This document shows, in pieces, positions 51,951 through 61,113 of a stretch of DNA of 64,000 bases (its first letter is position 1; the number at the start of each line of letters is the position of its first letter). The notes under the pieces were generated by a model. That model made no database searches. It was not told where the DNA came from and worked only from the letters and a program-made list of their open reading frames with translations. Where the stretch lies: assembly GCA_045536815.1 (NCBI GenBank), contig JAZSOH010000018.1, positions 1 through 64,000 of the forward strand, given 5' to 3'. The position numbers and the translations under genes are program-made. This DNA is from UMGS1279 sp045536815. Its GTDB lineage: Bacteria > Bacillota > Clostridia > Oscillospirales > Acutalibacteraceae.

Positions 51951-53423
51951 ATGAGTTTAAAAGCAGCAAACAAAGTAGAAACAAATCGCTACGAATTAGA
52001 AATTACTATCGATAGCGCAAAATTTTGCGAGGCTATCGGTAAGGTTTACAAAAGGGAAGTAAAGAAAATTAATGTTCCCGGCTTCCGTAAAGGTAAGGCT
52101 CCTCTTGGCATTATTGAAAAATACTATGGTGAATCTGTGTTTTTTGAAGATGCTTTAAATCTTCTTTATGTAGAGGCACTTGAAGGTGCAGCTAAAGAAG
52201 CAGGTCTTACAATTATTGATGATGAAATGAAATTTGACCTTGTTTCTATCAGCAAGGCAGAGGGTGCTCATTTTAAGGTTACCCTTACAACCAAGCCTGA
52301 GGTGGAAATGGGCGAATATAAAGGCCTTGCAGCCGAAAAGCTTATTTGCGAAGTTACTGATGATGAGGTTAGCGCAGAGCTTAACCGCCTTGCAGACCGC
52401 AACTCAAGAATGGTTGAGGTTGCTGACCGCGCAGCCGCACTTGACGACACCGCAGTTATTGACTTTGAAGGTTTCGTTGACGGCGTAGCTTTTGAAGGCG
52501 GTAAGGGCGAAAGCTATTCTTTGGCACTTGGTTCGGGTCAGTTTATTCCCGGCTTTGAAGACCAAATCGTTGGCAAAAACGTGGGTGAAGAGTTTGACGT
52601 TAATGTTAAATTCCCCGAAGAATATGGCGCAAAAGAACTTGCAGGTAAGGATGCAACCTTTAAGGTTAAGCTTTTAGAACTTAAGAAAAAAGAGTTACCC
52701 GAAATTGATGACGAGTTTGCAAAAGACGTAAGCGAGTTTGATACACTCGATGCTCTTAAAGAGGATATTTCTAAGAAAACCTTAGAAAGAAAAGAAAAAG
52801 CAGTAGAAGATGAGGTTGAAAATCAACTTATCGATAAGCTTGTTGACGCAGTAAAGGCAGAAATTCCTGAGGCTATGTTTAAAAACCGCGCTGAGCAAAG
52901 CGTTAGAGATTTTGAGTATCGCCTTCAAATGCAGGGTATGAGCCTTGATATGTATTTGCAGTACACAAATTCTACTGTAGAAGAAATGAAGAAGAGCTTT
53001 TTACCTCAGGCAGAACGTCAAGTTAAAATCCGTCTCGCTCTTGAGAAAATTGCTGAACTTGAAAACCTTACTGCAACCGCAGAAGATTTAGATAAAGAGT
53101 TCGGCGTTCTTGCTGAAACATATTCAATGCCTGTAGAAGAGGTTAAAAAGGCTATTCCCGAAAGCGACATCGCCGCAGATTTAAGCGTTAGAAAGGCTAT
53201 GGAGCTTGTTAAGGCAAATGCTAAAATTAAAGAGGTTAAGGAATATACAAAGGTAGAAGATAAGGCTGATAAAAAACCTGCAGCTAAGAAGACAACTACC
53301 AAAAAGACCACCTCTACAACCGAGAAAAAGACTACAACCACTAAGAAAACAACTGATACTGCTAAAAAATCTACCACAACAAAGAAAACCACAACCAAAA
53401 AGGCAGAAGATAAGGCAGAATAG
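51951..53423 (+). CDS. tig: Trigger factor with long Lys/Thr-rich tail
   Basis: Ribosome-bound chaperone and prolyl isomerase. The 490-residue protein has the ribosome-docking signature VPGFRKGKAPLGI near 39, an FKBP domain (about 150-245, DFEGFVDG and IPGFEDQIVG) and the helical C-terminal domain to about 435. The last 55 residues are a simple-sequence tail of KK, TTT and TKK repeats ending in KAEDKAE, giving a strong positive charge not found in E. coli Tig (432 residues). GGAGG precedes the ATG. It heads tig-clpP-clpX, a common order. Confidence 0.95.
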   Translation: MSLKAANKVETNRYELEITIDSAKFCEAIGKVYKREVKKINVPGFRKGKAPLGIIEKYYGESVFFEDALNLLYVEALEGAAKEAGLTIIDDEMKFDLVSISKAEGAHFKVTLTTKPEVEMGEYKGLAAEKLICEVTDDEVSAELNRLADRNSRMVEVADRAAALDDTAVIDFEGFVDGVAFEGGKGESYSLALGSGQFIPGFEDQIVGKNVGEEFDVNVKFPEEYGAKELAGKDATFKVKLLELKKKELPEIDDEFAKDVSEFDTLDALKEDISKKTLERKEKAVEDEVENQLIDKLVDAVKAEIPEAMFKNRAEQSVRDFEYRLQMQGMSLDMYLQYTNSTVEEMKKSFLPQAERQVKIRLALEKIAELENLTATAEDLDKEFGVLAETYSMPVEEVKKAIPESDIAADLSVRKAMELVKANAKIKEVKEYTKVEDKADKKPAAKKTTTKKTTSTTEKKTTTTKKTTDTAKKSTTTKKTTTKKAEDKAE

Positions 53424-53456
53424 TTTTACCTTTTAAAAATCGGTAGAAGGTTTTTT

Positions 53457-53510
53457 TACCGCACAAAAACTTTCTACAATAGTAGTTAAAAGTTTTTGTG
53501 CGGTTTAATT
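53457..53510 (+). terminator. Terminator between tig and clpP
   Basis: A 15-bp stem (ACCGCACAAAAACTT arms) with an inner small hairpin is followed by TTAATTTTGTTT. Confidence 0.8.
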
Positions 53511-53568
53511 TTGTTTAAAAATCTTATATTTTGTCAATAATTTTTATACTAGAAATGGAGGAATTATT

Positions 53569-54162
53569 ATGGATAGCAAAATGAATTTAGTACCTTATGT
53601 TGTTGAACAAACAAGTAGGGGCGAGCGTCAGTACGATATTTTTTCAAGACTTTTGAATGACCGAATTATAATGCTTTCCGACCAGGTTACAAATGCATCG
53701 GCAAGTCTTATTATTGCACAAATGCTTTATCTTGAGGGTCAGGACCCCACAAAAGATATAAACTTCTATATCAATAGCCCGGGCGGAAGCGTTTCTGCAG
53801 GTATGGCAATTTATGATACAATGCAGTATATTAAGTGCGACGTTAGTACAATTTGTATTGGTATGGCGGCAAGTATGGGTGCATTCTTACTTGCGGCGGG
53901 AACAAAGGGCAAACGCTATGCTCTTCCTCACAGTGAGATTATGATTCATCAGCCTTTAGGCTCTGCTGAGGGTCAGGCTACCGATATTTTAATTCATGCC
54001 CGTCATATTGAAAAAACTCGTGAAACTCTTAATAAAATCCTTGCAGAAAACACCTCTCGCAGCTATGAGGAAATCGCAAGAGATACCGAGCGTGATAACT
54101 TTATGTCGGCTAAAGAGGCTGCAGATTACGGCCTTATTGATAAGGTTATTGATAAAAGATAA
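53569..54162 (+). CDS. clpP: ATP-dependent Clp protease proteolytic subunit
   Basis: Serine protease that forms the 14-mer chamber. The 197-residue protein has the catalytic Ser in GMAASMGAFL near 97, His in PHSEIMIHQPLG near 122 and Asp near 171 (ARDTERDNFM). There is no propeptide beyond MDSKMN. GGAGG lies eight bases before the ATG. clpX follows 21 bp later, so chamber and unfoldase are made together. Confidence 0.97.
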   Translation: MDSKMNLVPYVVEQTSRGERQYDIFSRLLNDRIIMLSDQVTNASASLIIAQMLYLEGQDPTKDINFYINSPGGSVSAGMAIYDTMQYIKCDVSTICIGMAASMGAFLLAAGTKGKRYALPHSEIMIHQPLGSAEGQATDILIHARHIEKTRETLNKILAENTSRSYEEIARDTERDNFMSAKEAADYGLIDKVIDKR

Positions 54163-54183
54163 TCCCTGTTAGGAGGTATTACC

Positions 54184-55437
54184 TTGTCAGGTAAAAAGGA
54201 TGAAAATGTTATTTGTTCCTTTTGCGGCAAAACGCAAGAGGAGGTAATGCAGCTTATTGCAGGGCCTGGTGTTTATATTTGTGATGAGTGTATTGATGTT
54301 TGCTATAATCTTTTAGGCCACGATACAGGCTTTTTGCCCGAGCCTAATAAGGAAAATAAGGCAAAGCAAAGCACAGAAGAAAAACCCCTTCCTACACCTA
54401 CCGAAATAAAGGCAAAGCTTGACGAATATGTAATCGGTCAGGACGATGCAAAGAAAACACTTTCGGTTGCTGTTTATAATCATTATAAAAAAATCCGCGC
54501 CCTTAAAAGTAGCGAGAGTGATGTAGAACTTGCTAAAAGTAACGTGCTTTTGTTAGGACCTACAGGTGTAGGAAAAACCCTACTGGCAACAACACTGGCA
54601 AGGTTTTTAGACGTACCTATTGCAATAACCGATGCAACCACTCTTACCGAGGCAGGTTATGTTGGTGAGGACGTTGAAAATATATTGCTCAGACTTATTC
54701 AAGCGGCAGATTATGACACCGAAAAAGCCGAACACGGTATTATTTATATCGATGAAATTGATAAAATCGGTCGTAAATCTGAAAACACCTCAATTACAAG
54801 GGATGTAAGCGGCGAGGGTGTTCAACAAGCACTACTGAAAATTTTAGAGGGTACTGTTGCGAATGTTCCCCCTCAGGGCGGAAGAAAACATCCGCAGCAA
54901 GAGTTTATCAGAATTGATACAACCAATATTCTCTTTATTTGCGCGGGTGCATTTGACGGTATCGAAAAGATTATAGAGCGCCGAATTGGTCAAAAATCTC
55001 TTGGCTTTGGTGCTGAAATCAGGGCATCGCTTGAAAGTGAAAAGGATAAGCTAATTAAGGATGTTACCCATAAGGATTTGGTTAAGTTTGGTCTTATACC
55101 CGAACTTGTCGGCCGTCTTCCTGTTGTAACTCCTTTAGAGGCTCTTGACGAAGAAAAATTGGTTAAAATTATGAAAGAGCCAAAGAATTCAGTGCTTAAA
55201 CAGTATGAGCAGCTCTTTAATTTAGATGGTGTAAAGCTTACCTTTGAAGAAGAGGCACTTAAAGCTATTGCAAAGCTTACTGTTGAAAGAAAAACAGGGG
55301 CCAGAGGGCTTCGCTCAATTTTCGAGTCGGTTCTTTTGGAGCCTATGTATACTGTTCCAACCGATAAAACGGTAAAGGAAGTTGTGGTAACAAAGGCTGC
55401 AGTTTTAGGCAAGGAAAAGGTTATCCAAAGAAATTAA
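54184..55437 (+). CDS. clpX: ATP-dependent Clp protease ATP-binding subunit ClpX
   Basis: AAA+ unfoldase that feeds ClpP. The 417-residue protein starts with a four-Cys zinc domain (CSFCGKTQEE and CDECID, residues 11-37), then Walker A GPTGVGKTLLA near 122, Walker B IIYIDEIDKIG near 192, the pore loop GYVGED and sensor motif KTGARGLRS near 372. TTG start at 54184 with AGGAGG upstream. The last codons and the stop overlap a copy of the repeat also found at 33174-33238, so the terminal residues (VIQRN) may have been recast by that insertion. Confidence 0.97.
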   Translation: MSGKKDENVICSFCGKTQEEVMQLIAGPGVYICDECIDVCYNLLGHDTGFLPEPNKENKAKQSTEEKPLPTPTEIKAKLDEYVIGQDDAKKTLSVAVYNHYKKIRALKSSESDVELAKSNVLLLGPTGVGKTLLATTLARFLDVPIAITDATTLTEAGYVGEDVENILLRLIQAADYDTEKAEHGIIYIDEIDKIGRKSENTSITRDVSGEGVQQALLKILEGTVANVPPQGGRKHPQQEFIRIDTTNILFICAGAFDGIEKIIERRIGQKSLGFGAEIRASLESEKDKLIKDVTHKDLVKFGLIPELVGRLPVVTPLEALDEEKLVKIMKEPKNSVLKQYEQLFNLDGVKLTFEEEALKAIAKLTVERKTGARGLRSIFESVLLEPMYTVPTDKTVKEVVVTKAAVLGKEKVIQRN

Positions 55438-55488
55438 ACCTGAACCAGCTTAAAAGGGCGGTTTTAAGGTATCTTTTGGCTCTTTGTC
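55423..55488 (+). repeat. Second copy of the 5' half of the structured element
   Basis: From ATCCAAAGAAATTAAACCTG onward this matches 33174-33238; 33 bases from GGGCGGTTTTAAGG to CTCTTTGTC are the same in both, with a handful of changes before. It overlaps the last five codons and stop of clpX. The 3' half of the element and its closing arm are missing. Its own fold would be a hairpin from CCAAA to TTTGG with a TTAAAA/TTTTAA inner stem. Confidence 0.75.
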
Positions 55489-55539
55489 ACCTATACTTAT
55501 TATATATTTATCGAGTAAATGAAGCATAGGGTGATAATA

Positions 55540-55782
55540 ATGAAATTAAATAAAGCCGTTGCTTACAGAATAAAGGAACTTATGAAAGAGCGAGGAATAA
55601 CACAGTATCAGTTGCATTTAAAAACGGGCGTTCCACAATCAACCATAAGCACAATTATGAAGTGTTCTTACCCTAGTATGAAGCTTAGGATAATATACGA
55701 AATTTGCGATGGCCTTTCAATAGGTCTTGCAGACTTTTTCAATTCAGAAGTATTTAGTCGCGAAAATATTGAGGAATGTTGA
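55540..55782 (+). CDS. XRE-family helix-turn-helix regulator
   Basis: Small DNA-binding protein of 80 residues with a Cro/cI-type HTH (about 5-60): MKERGITQYQLHLKTGVPQS is the recognition region, then ISTIMKCSYPSMKLRIIYEI. It lacks a sensor domain. ATG at 55540 has AGGGTGA upstream; a longer start at 55519 is weaker. It lies between clpX and lysA and may regulate neither; promoter targets unknown. Confidence 0.85.
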   Translation: MKLNKAVAYRIKELMKERGITQYQLHLKTGVPQSTISTIMKCSYPSMKLRIIYEICDGLSIGLADFFNSEVFSRENIEEC

Positions 55783-55787
55783 GTATT

Positions 55788-55819
55788 AAAAAACCCACCT
55801 ATCAATAGGTGGGTTTTTG
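55788..55819. terminator. Bidirectional terminator
   Basis: The stem AAAACCCACCTA/TAGGTGGGTTTT with TCAA loop serves the XRE gene and the convergent lysA. Confidence 0.92.
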
Positions 55820-55824
55820 ATGTT

Positions 55825-57123
55825 TTATATATCATTTCTGGTTATATCTTCCAATGATTCCCTTTTAACCGCTACATAAGGTTTTTTATCCTTAATCATT
55901 ATAAGGGCGGGGCGGGGAATTCGATTATAGTTAGATGCCATAGAATAGTTATAGGCGCCTGTTGTTAAAACCGCTACAGTTTCGCCCCTTTTAATGTTTT
56001 TAGGAAGCTTAATGTTTTCTTGTATAATATCGCCGCTTTCACAACATCTTCCAACAAGGGAACACTTAAAATCACATTTATCGTTCGCGCGGTTTGCAAG
56101 TAAAACTGTGTAATCCGAGCCGTACAAAGCGTATCTTGGATTATCCGACATACCGCCATCAACCGAAACGTAATTTTTATAGCCTGTAATTTCTTTAACT
56201 GTACCAACAGTATAAAGTGTAATTCCTGCATCGGCAACTATGCTTCTGCCGGGCTCCATTCTAATTGCGGGGTGGGGAATATTGAGTTCGGTACATTTAT
56301 TTTTTACATACTCACCAACAAGTAAAATGTTTTTTGCAATATCAATATCGCCATCAGACTCTATATATTTAACGCCAAAGCCACCGCCAAGGTCAAGCTC
56401 TTTTGTGATAAAGCCGTATTTTTCTTTTACCATCGAAATAAATTCGAGCATAATCTTTGCGCTATCAACAAAAACAGCTTCGTCAAACATTTGTGAGCCA
56501 ACGTGACAGTGGAAGCCCATAAGCTCAATATTTTTAAGAGAAAGCGCAGTCTTGGTTATTTCTTCGGCTTGATTTGTTTCAATGGCAGAGCCAAACTTAG
56601 AATCAACCTTGCCGGTTGCAACGGCCTCGTAGGTGTGTGGGTCAATTCCGGGGGTAAGGCGAAGCAAAATCTTTTGTACTTTACCTTTGCTTTTTGCAAT
56701 TTCGTCAATGGCCAAAAGCTCAAATTCATTATCAACAACAAAGTAACCTATTTCGTTATCTATAGCGTACGCAATATCATCATCGGTTTTATTGTTGCTA
56801 TGAAAATATGCGTTTTTAAGGTTAAAGCCTGCCGACAAAGCGGTATGAATTTCACCCATAGAAACAACGTCTATGCCAAGCCCCTCTTCTTTAATAATAC
56901 GGTAAATTGCCTTAAAAGAGGCAGCCTTGCTAGCGTAAAGGGGAAGGGCGTTTTCACCAAAAGCCGCCTTCATACTTTCAAGATAAATGCGACATTTTTC
57001 TCTAATTTTGCCCTCGTCCATAACATATAAAGGTGTGCCATATTCTTTCGCAAGGCATAAGGAATCAACCCCTGCAAAAAAGAGGTGGCCTTTTTCATTT
57101 ATAGCAAGATTATCACAAATCAT
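55825..57123 (-). CDS. lysA: Diaminopimelate decarboxylase
   Basis: Last step of lysine synthesis, a PLP fold-type III enzyme. ATG at 57123 with GGAGGGAGCGGG upstream gives 432 residues, the usual length; the open frame runs further upstream without coding sense. Motifs: PLP Lys in LYASKAASFKAI near 56, GFHCHVGSQMF near 188, GGGFGVKY near 230 and the CESGDI motif near 340. Monocistronic with its own promoter, divergent from valS. It completes the Ddh route of lysine synthesis. The leader has no lysine-riboswitch core. Confidence 0.95.
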   Translation of the reverse strand: MICDNLAINEKGHLFFAGVDSLCLAKEYGTPLYVMDEGKIREKCRIYLESMKAAFGENALPLYASKAASFKAIYRIIKEEGLGIDVVSMGEIHTALSAGFNLKNAYFHSNNKTDDDIAYAIDNEIGYFVVDNEFELLAIDEIAKSKGKVQKILLRLTPGIDPHTYEAVATGKVDSKFGSAIETNQAEEITKTALSLKNIELMGFHCHVGSQMFDEAVFVDSAKIMLEFISMVKEKYGFITKELDLGGGFGVKYIESDGDIDIAKNILLVGEYVKNKCTELNIPHPAIRMEPGRSIVADAGITLYTVGTVKEITGYKNYVSVDGGMSDNPRYALYGSDYTVLLANRANDKCDFKCSLVGRCCESGDIIQENIKLPKNIKRGETVAVLTTGAYNYSMASNYNRIPRPALIMIKDKKPYVAVKRESLEDITRNDI

Positions 57124-57167
57124 TTGTACCCGCTCCCTCCAAGGAGAAATAAAAAATAAAACAGAGT

Positions 57168-57257
57168 AAGGCATTTGCCTTTGCCGCTGGAAACGGCTTC
57201 TCTTATAAAGTTTGAAGGTTTTCGCATAAGTATAACATAAAGCAAAAAATTTGTCAA
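57168..57257 (-). promoter_or_regulatory. lysA promoter and leader hairpins
   Basis: On the minus strand TTGACA (57252-57257) and TATACT (57229-57234) have a 17-bp spacer. The leader of about 100 nt contains hairpins GCCG/CGGC (57183-57197) and AAGGCAAATGCCTT (57168-57181), the second followed by a T-rich run; a simple attenuator is possible. Confidence 0.75.
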
Positions 57258-57286
57258 TATATACGTCTTTAAAAGGCAAAATTAGG

Positions 57287-57315
57287 TTGACAAAAGGGAC
57301 GCTTAGGGTTAAAAT
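57287..57315 (+). promoter_or_regulatory. valS promoter
   Basis: TTGACA (57287-57292) and TAAAAT (57310-57315) are 17 bp apart. The leader is only about 30 nt, so there is no T-box. Confidence 0.85.
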
Positions 57316-57351
57316 ATACTGTGTATGTATTATTATTTGGAGGTATAAAAA

Positions 57352-59982
57352 GTGAAGGAACTTGCAAAAACCTATAATCCTGCCGAGGTTGAAGATAGAA
57401 TTTATGACTATTGGCAAAAAGGCGGTTATTTTCACGCTACTGTGGACAAAAATAAAAAGCCTTATACAATAGTTATTCCCCCACCGAACATTACTGGTCA
57501 ACTTCATATGGGTCATGCTCTTGATAACACCCTGCAGGATATCTTAATCCGTTTTCGCAGAATGCAGGGTTATAGCACCCTTTGGATGCCGGGTACCGAC
57601 CACGCTTCAATAGCTACCGAAGCAAAAATTGTTGAGGCTATGAAGGCTGAGGGTATTACTAAAGAGGATATTGGCAGAGAAGAGTTTTTAAAACGCGCTT
57701 GGGAGTGGAAGGATAAATTTGGCTCCCGAATTATTTCTCAGCTTAAAAAGCTAGGCTCTTCTTGTGACTGGGAAAGAGAGCGCTTCACATTAGATGAGGG
57801 CTGTTCTAAAGCGGTTAAAGAGGTTTTCGTTCGCCTTTACGAAAAGGGTCTTATCTATCGTGGTGAGCGTATTATAAACTGGTGTCCACACTGTAAAACC
57901 TCTATCTCCGACGCTGAGGTTACTTATGAGGAAAAGGAAGGAAACTTTTGGCACCTACGCTATCCTCTTGCTGATGGAAGCGGATATTTAGAACTTGCAA
58001 CTACCCGTCCCGAAACCATGATGGGAGATACCGCAGTTGCAGTTCACCCTGATGATGAAAGGTATAAACACCTAATCGGCAAAACTATTATGCTTCCTAT
58101 AATGAATAGGGAAATTCCCATTGTTGCTGACGAATATGTTGAGATGGATTTTGGTACAGGTGTTGTTAAAATCACACCCGCGCACGACCCGAACGACTTT
58201 GAAGTAGGTCTTCGCCACAATCTTCCTATTATAAACGTTATGACCGATGAAGCGGTTATAAACGAAAATGGCGGAAAATACTGTGGAATGGACCGCTATG
58301 CCGCAAGAAAAGCGGTTGTAGCTGACCTTGAAGAGCTAGGCTTTTTGGTTAAGGTTGAACCGATGAAGCATAATGTTGGTTCTTGTTATCGTTGCAATAG
58401 CGTTGTAGAGCCCAGAATTTCAAAACAGTGGTTTGTTAAGATGGCGCCACTTGCAAAACCCGCTATAGAAACTGTTAAAAATGGCGAAATTAAGCTTATT
58501 CCCCAAAGGTTTGAAAAAACCTATTTTAATTGGATGGAGAATATTAAAGACTGGTGTATTTCCCGTCAGCTTTGGTGGGGACACCGAATTCCTGCATACT
58601 ACTGTGCAGATTGCTCTGAGGTTATTGTTTCTAAAGAAGCACCCAGTGTTTGTCCTAAGTGCTCAGGGACAAAGCTTTCTCAGGATGAGGATACCTTGGA
58701 CACATGGTTCTCTTCTGCACTTTGGCCCTTCTCAACTCTTGGTTGGCCCGAAGAGAATGAAGATTTAAAATATTTCTACCCAACAAGCACACTTGTTACA
58801 GGTTATGATATTATCTTCTTCTGGGTTGCAAGAATGATTTTCTCCGGTCTTGAATATACAGGCAAGGCTCCGTTTAACACCGTTTTATTCCACGGTATTG
58901 TTAGAGATGAGCAGGGTAGAAAAATGTCGAAATCTCTTGGTAACGGTATTGACCCGCTTCTTGAGATTGAAAAATATGGTGCCGATGCACTCCGCTTTAC
59001 ACTTGCAACAGGTAATACCCCCGGTAACGATATGCGTTATTTACCTGATAGGGTTTTGGCAAGTAGAAACTTTGCTAACAAAATTTGGAATGCTGCAAGG
59101 TTCCTTCTTATGAATTTGGACGATAACGAACCTGCACCTTACATTCCCGAAAATCTTTCTACTGCTGATAAGTGGATTCTTTCAAAGTTTAATACTCTTG
59201 CAAAAGAGGTAACCGAAAATCTTGAAAAGTTTGAGCTTGGCCTTGCCGTTGAAAAGCTTTACGACTTTATTTGGGACGTATTTTGCGATTGGTATATCGA
59301 AATTGCCAAGATTAAGCTTGGTGGCGAAAATGCCGAGGGCAAAAAGACAGCTAAGGCTGTTTTGGTTTACGTTTTCACCGAAACACTTAAGCTTTTACAT
59401 CCATTTATGCCCTTTATTACCGAAGAAATTTGGCAGGCGCTACCTCACGAGGGCGAAACAATTATGACATCAAATTGGCCTGAGTTTAGCGAGGAACTAA
59501 ATTTTGCGTCTGATGAGGCAGATTTCCAGGTTATTATGGAGGCTATTCGTGCCATCCGCGTTCGTAGAAACGAAATGAATGTTGCACCTTCAAGAAAGGC
59601 AAATCTTGTAATTTCTTCCGAAAGAAAGGCAATATTTGAGGATTCGAAGCCTATTATCGAGCGCCTTGCTTACGCTAGTAACATTTCTTTTGACGATAAG
59701 TACGATGCACAGGGTGCGGTTTGCGTTATCACCGATGCAGCAACTATTTATATGCCAATGAGCGACCTTTTGGACCTTTCTGCCGAAATTTCGCGTCTTG
59801 AAAAAGAACTCGAAAAGGCAAATATAGATAAAGAGTTTTTCGAGAAAAAACTTGGTAATCCCGGTTTTGTTGCGAAGGCTCCTGAAAAGGTTGTGGCAGA
59901 GCAAAGGGCACAACTTGCTAAGGTTTTGGAAAAAATCGAAAATATAAATCAAAGCATTGCCGACATTAAGGCACAAATGTAA
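57352..59982 (+). CDS. valS: Valyl-tRNA synthetase
   Basis: Class Ia synthetase of 876 residues. HIGH motif appears as PPPNITGQLHMGHALD near 43, editing domain with TTRPETMMGDTAV near 216, zinc-type Cys pairs (CADCSEV and CPKCSGTKL, about 421-445), KMSKS as GRKMSKSLGNG near 522, the anticodon domain and a C-terminal coiled coil (about 805-876). GTG start with GGAGGT upstream. It lacks a T-box leader that often controls this gene in Firmicutes. Confidence 0.97.
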   Translation: MKELAKTYNPAEVEDRIYDYWQKGGYFHATVDKNKKPYTIVIPPPNITGQLHMGHALDNTLQDILIRFRRMQGYSTLWMPGTDHASIATEAKIVEAMKAEGITKEDIGREEFLKRAWEWKDKFGSRIISQLKKLGSSCDWERERFTLDEGCSKAVKEVFVRLYEKGLIYRGERIINWCPHCKTSISDAEVTYEEKEGNFWHLRYPLADGSGYLELATTRPETMMGDTAVAVHPDDERYKHLIGKTIMLPIMNREIPIVADEYVEMDFGTGVVKITPAHDPNDFEVGLRHNLPIINVMTDEAVINENGGKYCGMDRYAARKAVVADLEELGFLVKVEPMKHNVGSCYRCNSVVEPRISKQWFVKMAPLAKPAIETVKNGEIKLIPQRFEKTYFNWMENIKDWCISRQLWWGHRIPAYYCADCSEVIVSKEAPSVCPKCSGTKLSQDEDTLDTWFSSALWPFSTLGWPEENEDLKYFYPTSTLVTGYDIIFFWVARMIFSGLEYTGKAPFNTVLFHGIVRDEQGRKMSKSLGNGIDPLLEIEKYGADALRFTLATGNTPGNDMRYLPDRVLASRNFANKIWNAARFLLMNLDDNEPAPYIPENLSTADKWILSKFNTLAKEVTENLEKFELGLAVEKLYDFIWDVFCDWYIEIAKIKLGGENAEGKKTAKAVLVYVFTETLKLLHPFMPFITEEIWQALPHEGETIMTSNWPEFSEELNFASDEADFQVIMEAIRAIRVRRNEMNVAPSRKANLVISSERKAIFEDSKPIIERLAYASNISFDDKYDAQGAVCVITDAATIYMPMSDLLDLSAEISRLEKELEKANIDKEFFEKKLGNPGFVAKAPEKVVAEQRAQLAKVLEKIENINQSIADIKAQM

Positions 59983-59986
59983 AATA

Positions 59987-60069
59987 AAACTGCCGTGAGC
60001 ATTCGTTTAATGTTTACGGCAGTTTCGTTTTAATATAAAAAGAGCAGTAGGTTTTCTACTGCTCTTTTA
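59987..60069. terminator. Two terminators between valS and fba
   Basis: 59987-60025 is a 10-bp stem (AAACTGCCGT arms) followed by CGTTTT for valS. 60037-60068 is a 13-bp stem (AAAAGAGCAGTAG arms) with A and T tails that can end fba on the minus strand. Confidence 0.88.
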
Positions 60070-60084
60070 TTATAGCATTATAAA

Positions 60085-61020
60085 TTAAGCCTTGCCTTCG
60101 CAACCAAGAACGTTTTGAATCTTATGTGCTACCATGCCTTTAATAGCAGCACGGCCATCGCCAAGGTATTGTCTTGGGTCGAAATGTTCAGGATTCTCTA
60201 CAAGATGTTTACGAACAGCGCCTGTAAGAGCTAAGCGAAGGTCAGAGTCGATATTGATTTTGCAAACTGCCATTGTTGCAGCCTTTTTAAGCATATCCTC
60301 GGGGATACCGATAGCATCAGGCATTTTTCCGCCGTAGGTATTTACCATCTCAACAAATTCGGGAACAACCGAAGAAGCACCGTGTAAAACGATGGGGAAG
60401 TTGGGAAGGCGCTTGCTAACCTCTTCTAAAATATCAAAACGAAGCTGAGGCTTTTGACCGGGCTTGAATTTGTATGCGCCATGGCTTGTACCAATAGCGA
60501 TTGCAAGAGAGTCAACACCTGTACGAGTAACGAAATCGTAAACTTGGTCAGGGTCGGTGAAGGAAGCGTCCTCAGCCGAAACGTTAACATCGTCTTCAAT
60601 ACCTGCAAGCTGTCCAAGCTCACCTTCAACGGTTACACCACGCTCGTGAGCGTACTCAACAACCTTTTTGGTGAGGGCAACGTTATCTTCATAATCGAGG
60701 TGAGAACCATCAATCATAACTGAAGTAAAGCCGCCGTCGATACAGCTTTTGCAAAGCTCGAAGGAATCGCCGTGGTCAAGGTGAAGAGCGATAGGAAGAC
60801 CTGTTTCTTCAACAGCTGCCTCAACAAGTTTTACAAGGTAGGTGTGGTTGGCGTATTTACGGGCACCTGCAGAAACCTGTAAAATAAGTGGGGCTTTAAG
60901 GTCTTTAGCCGCCTCGGTGATACCTTGAATGATTTCCATGTTGTTCACGTTAAAGGCACCAACGGCATAGCCGCCTTCATAAGCCTTTTTGAACATTTCT
61001 TTTGTGTTTACAAGTGGCAT
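60085..61020 (-). CDS. fba: Fructose-bisphosphate aldolase, class II
   Basis: Zinc enzyme splitting fructose 1,6-bisphosphate. The 311-residue protein has FNVNNMEIIQGI near 20, the zinc ligands in LHLDHGDSFELC near 81 and IGTSHGAYK near 177, and LHGASSVVPE near 208. ATG at 61020 with AGGAG upstream; a GTG nine bases earlier is almost on that site. Monocistronic, convergent with valS. Confidence 0.95.
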   Translation of the reverse strand: MPLVNTKEMFKKAYEGGYAVGAFNVNNMEIIQGITEAAKDLKAPLILQVSAGARKYANHTYLVKLVEAAVEETGLPIALHLDHGDSFELCKSCIDGGFTSVMIDGSHLDYEDNVALTKKVVEYAHERGVTVEGELGQLAGIEDDVNVSAEDASFTDPDQVYDFVTRTGVDSLAIAIGTSHGAYKFKPGQKPQLRFDILEEVSKRLPNFPIVLHGASSVVPEFVEMVNTYGGKMPDAIGIPEDMLKKAATMAVCKINIDSDLRLALTGAVRKHLVENPEHFDPRQYLGDGRAAIKGMVAHKIQNVLGCEGKA

Positions 61021-61113
61021 ATTTGTCACACTCCTAAATTTTATTTACCTAGTTATTATACTATAAATGTTAAAGAAAATAAAGACCTATTTTTAAAATT
61101 GATAAAATTTTCA

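Noticed and set aside
57124..57228. Lysine riboswitch in the lysA leader
   Set aside because: The leader is too short and lacks the conserved L-box core.
57316..57351. T-box leader before valS
   Set aside because: Only about 30 nt lie between start site and GTG codon.
57124..57516. Upstream extension of lysA by 131 codons
   Set aside because: It crosses the lysA promoter and the divergent valS promoter and has no homology to the family.
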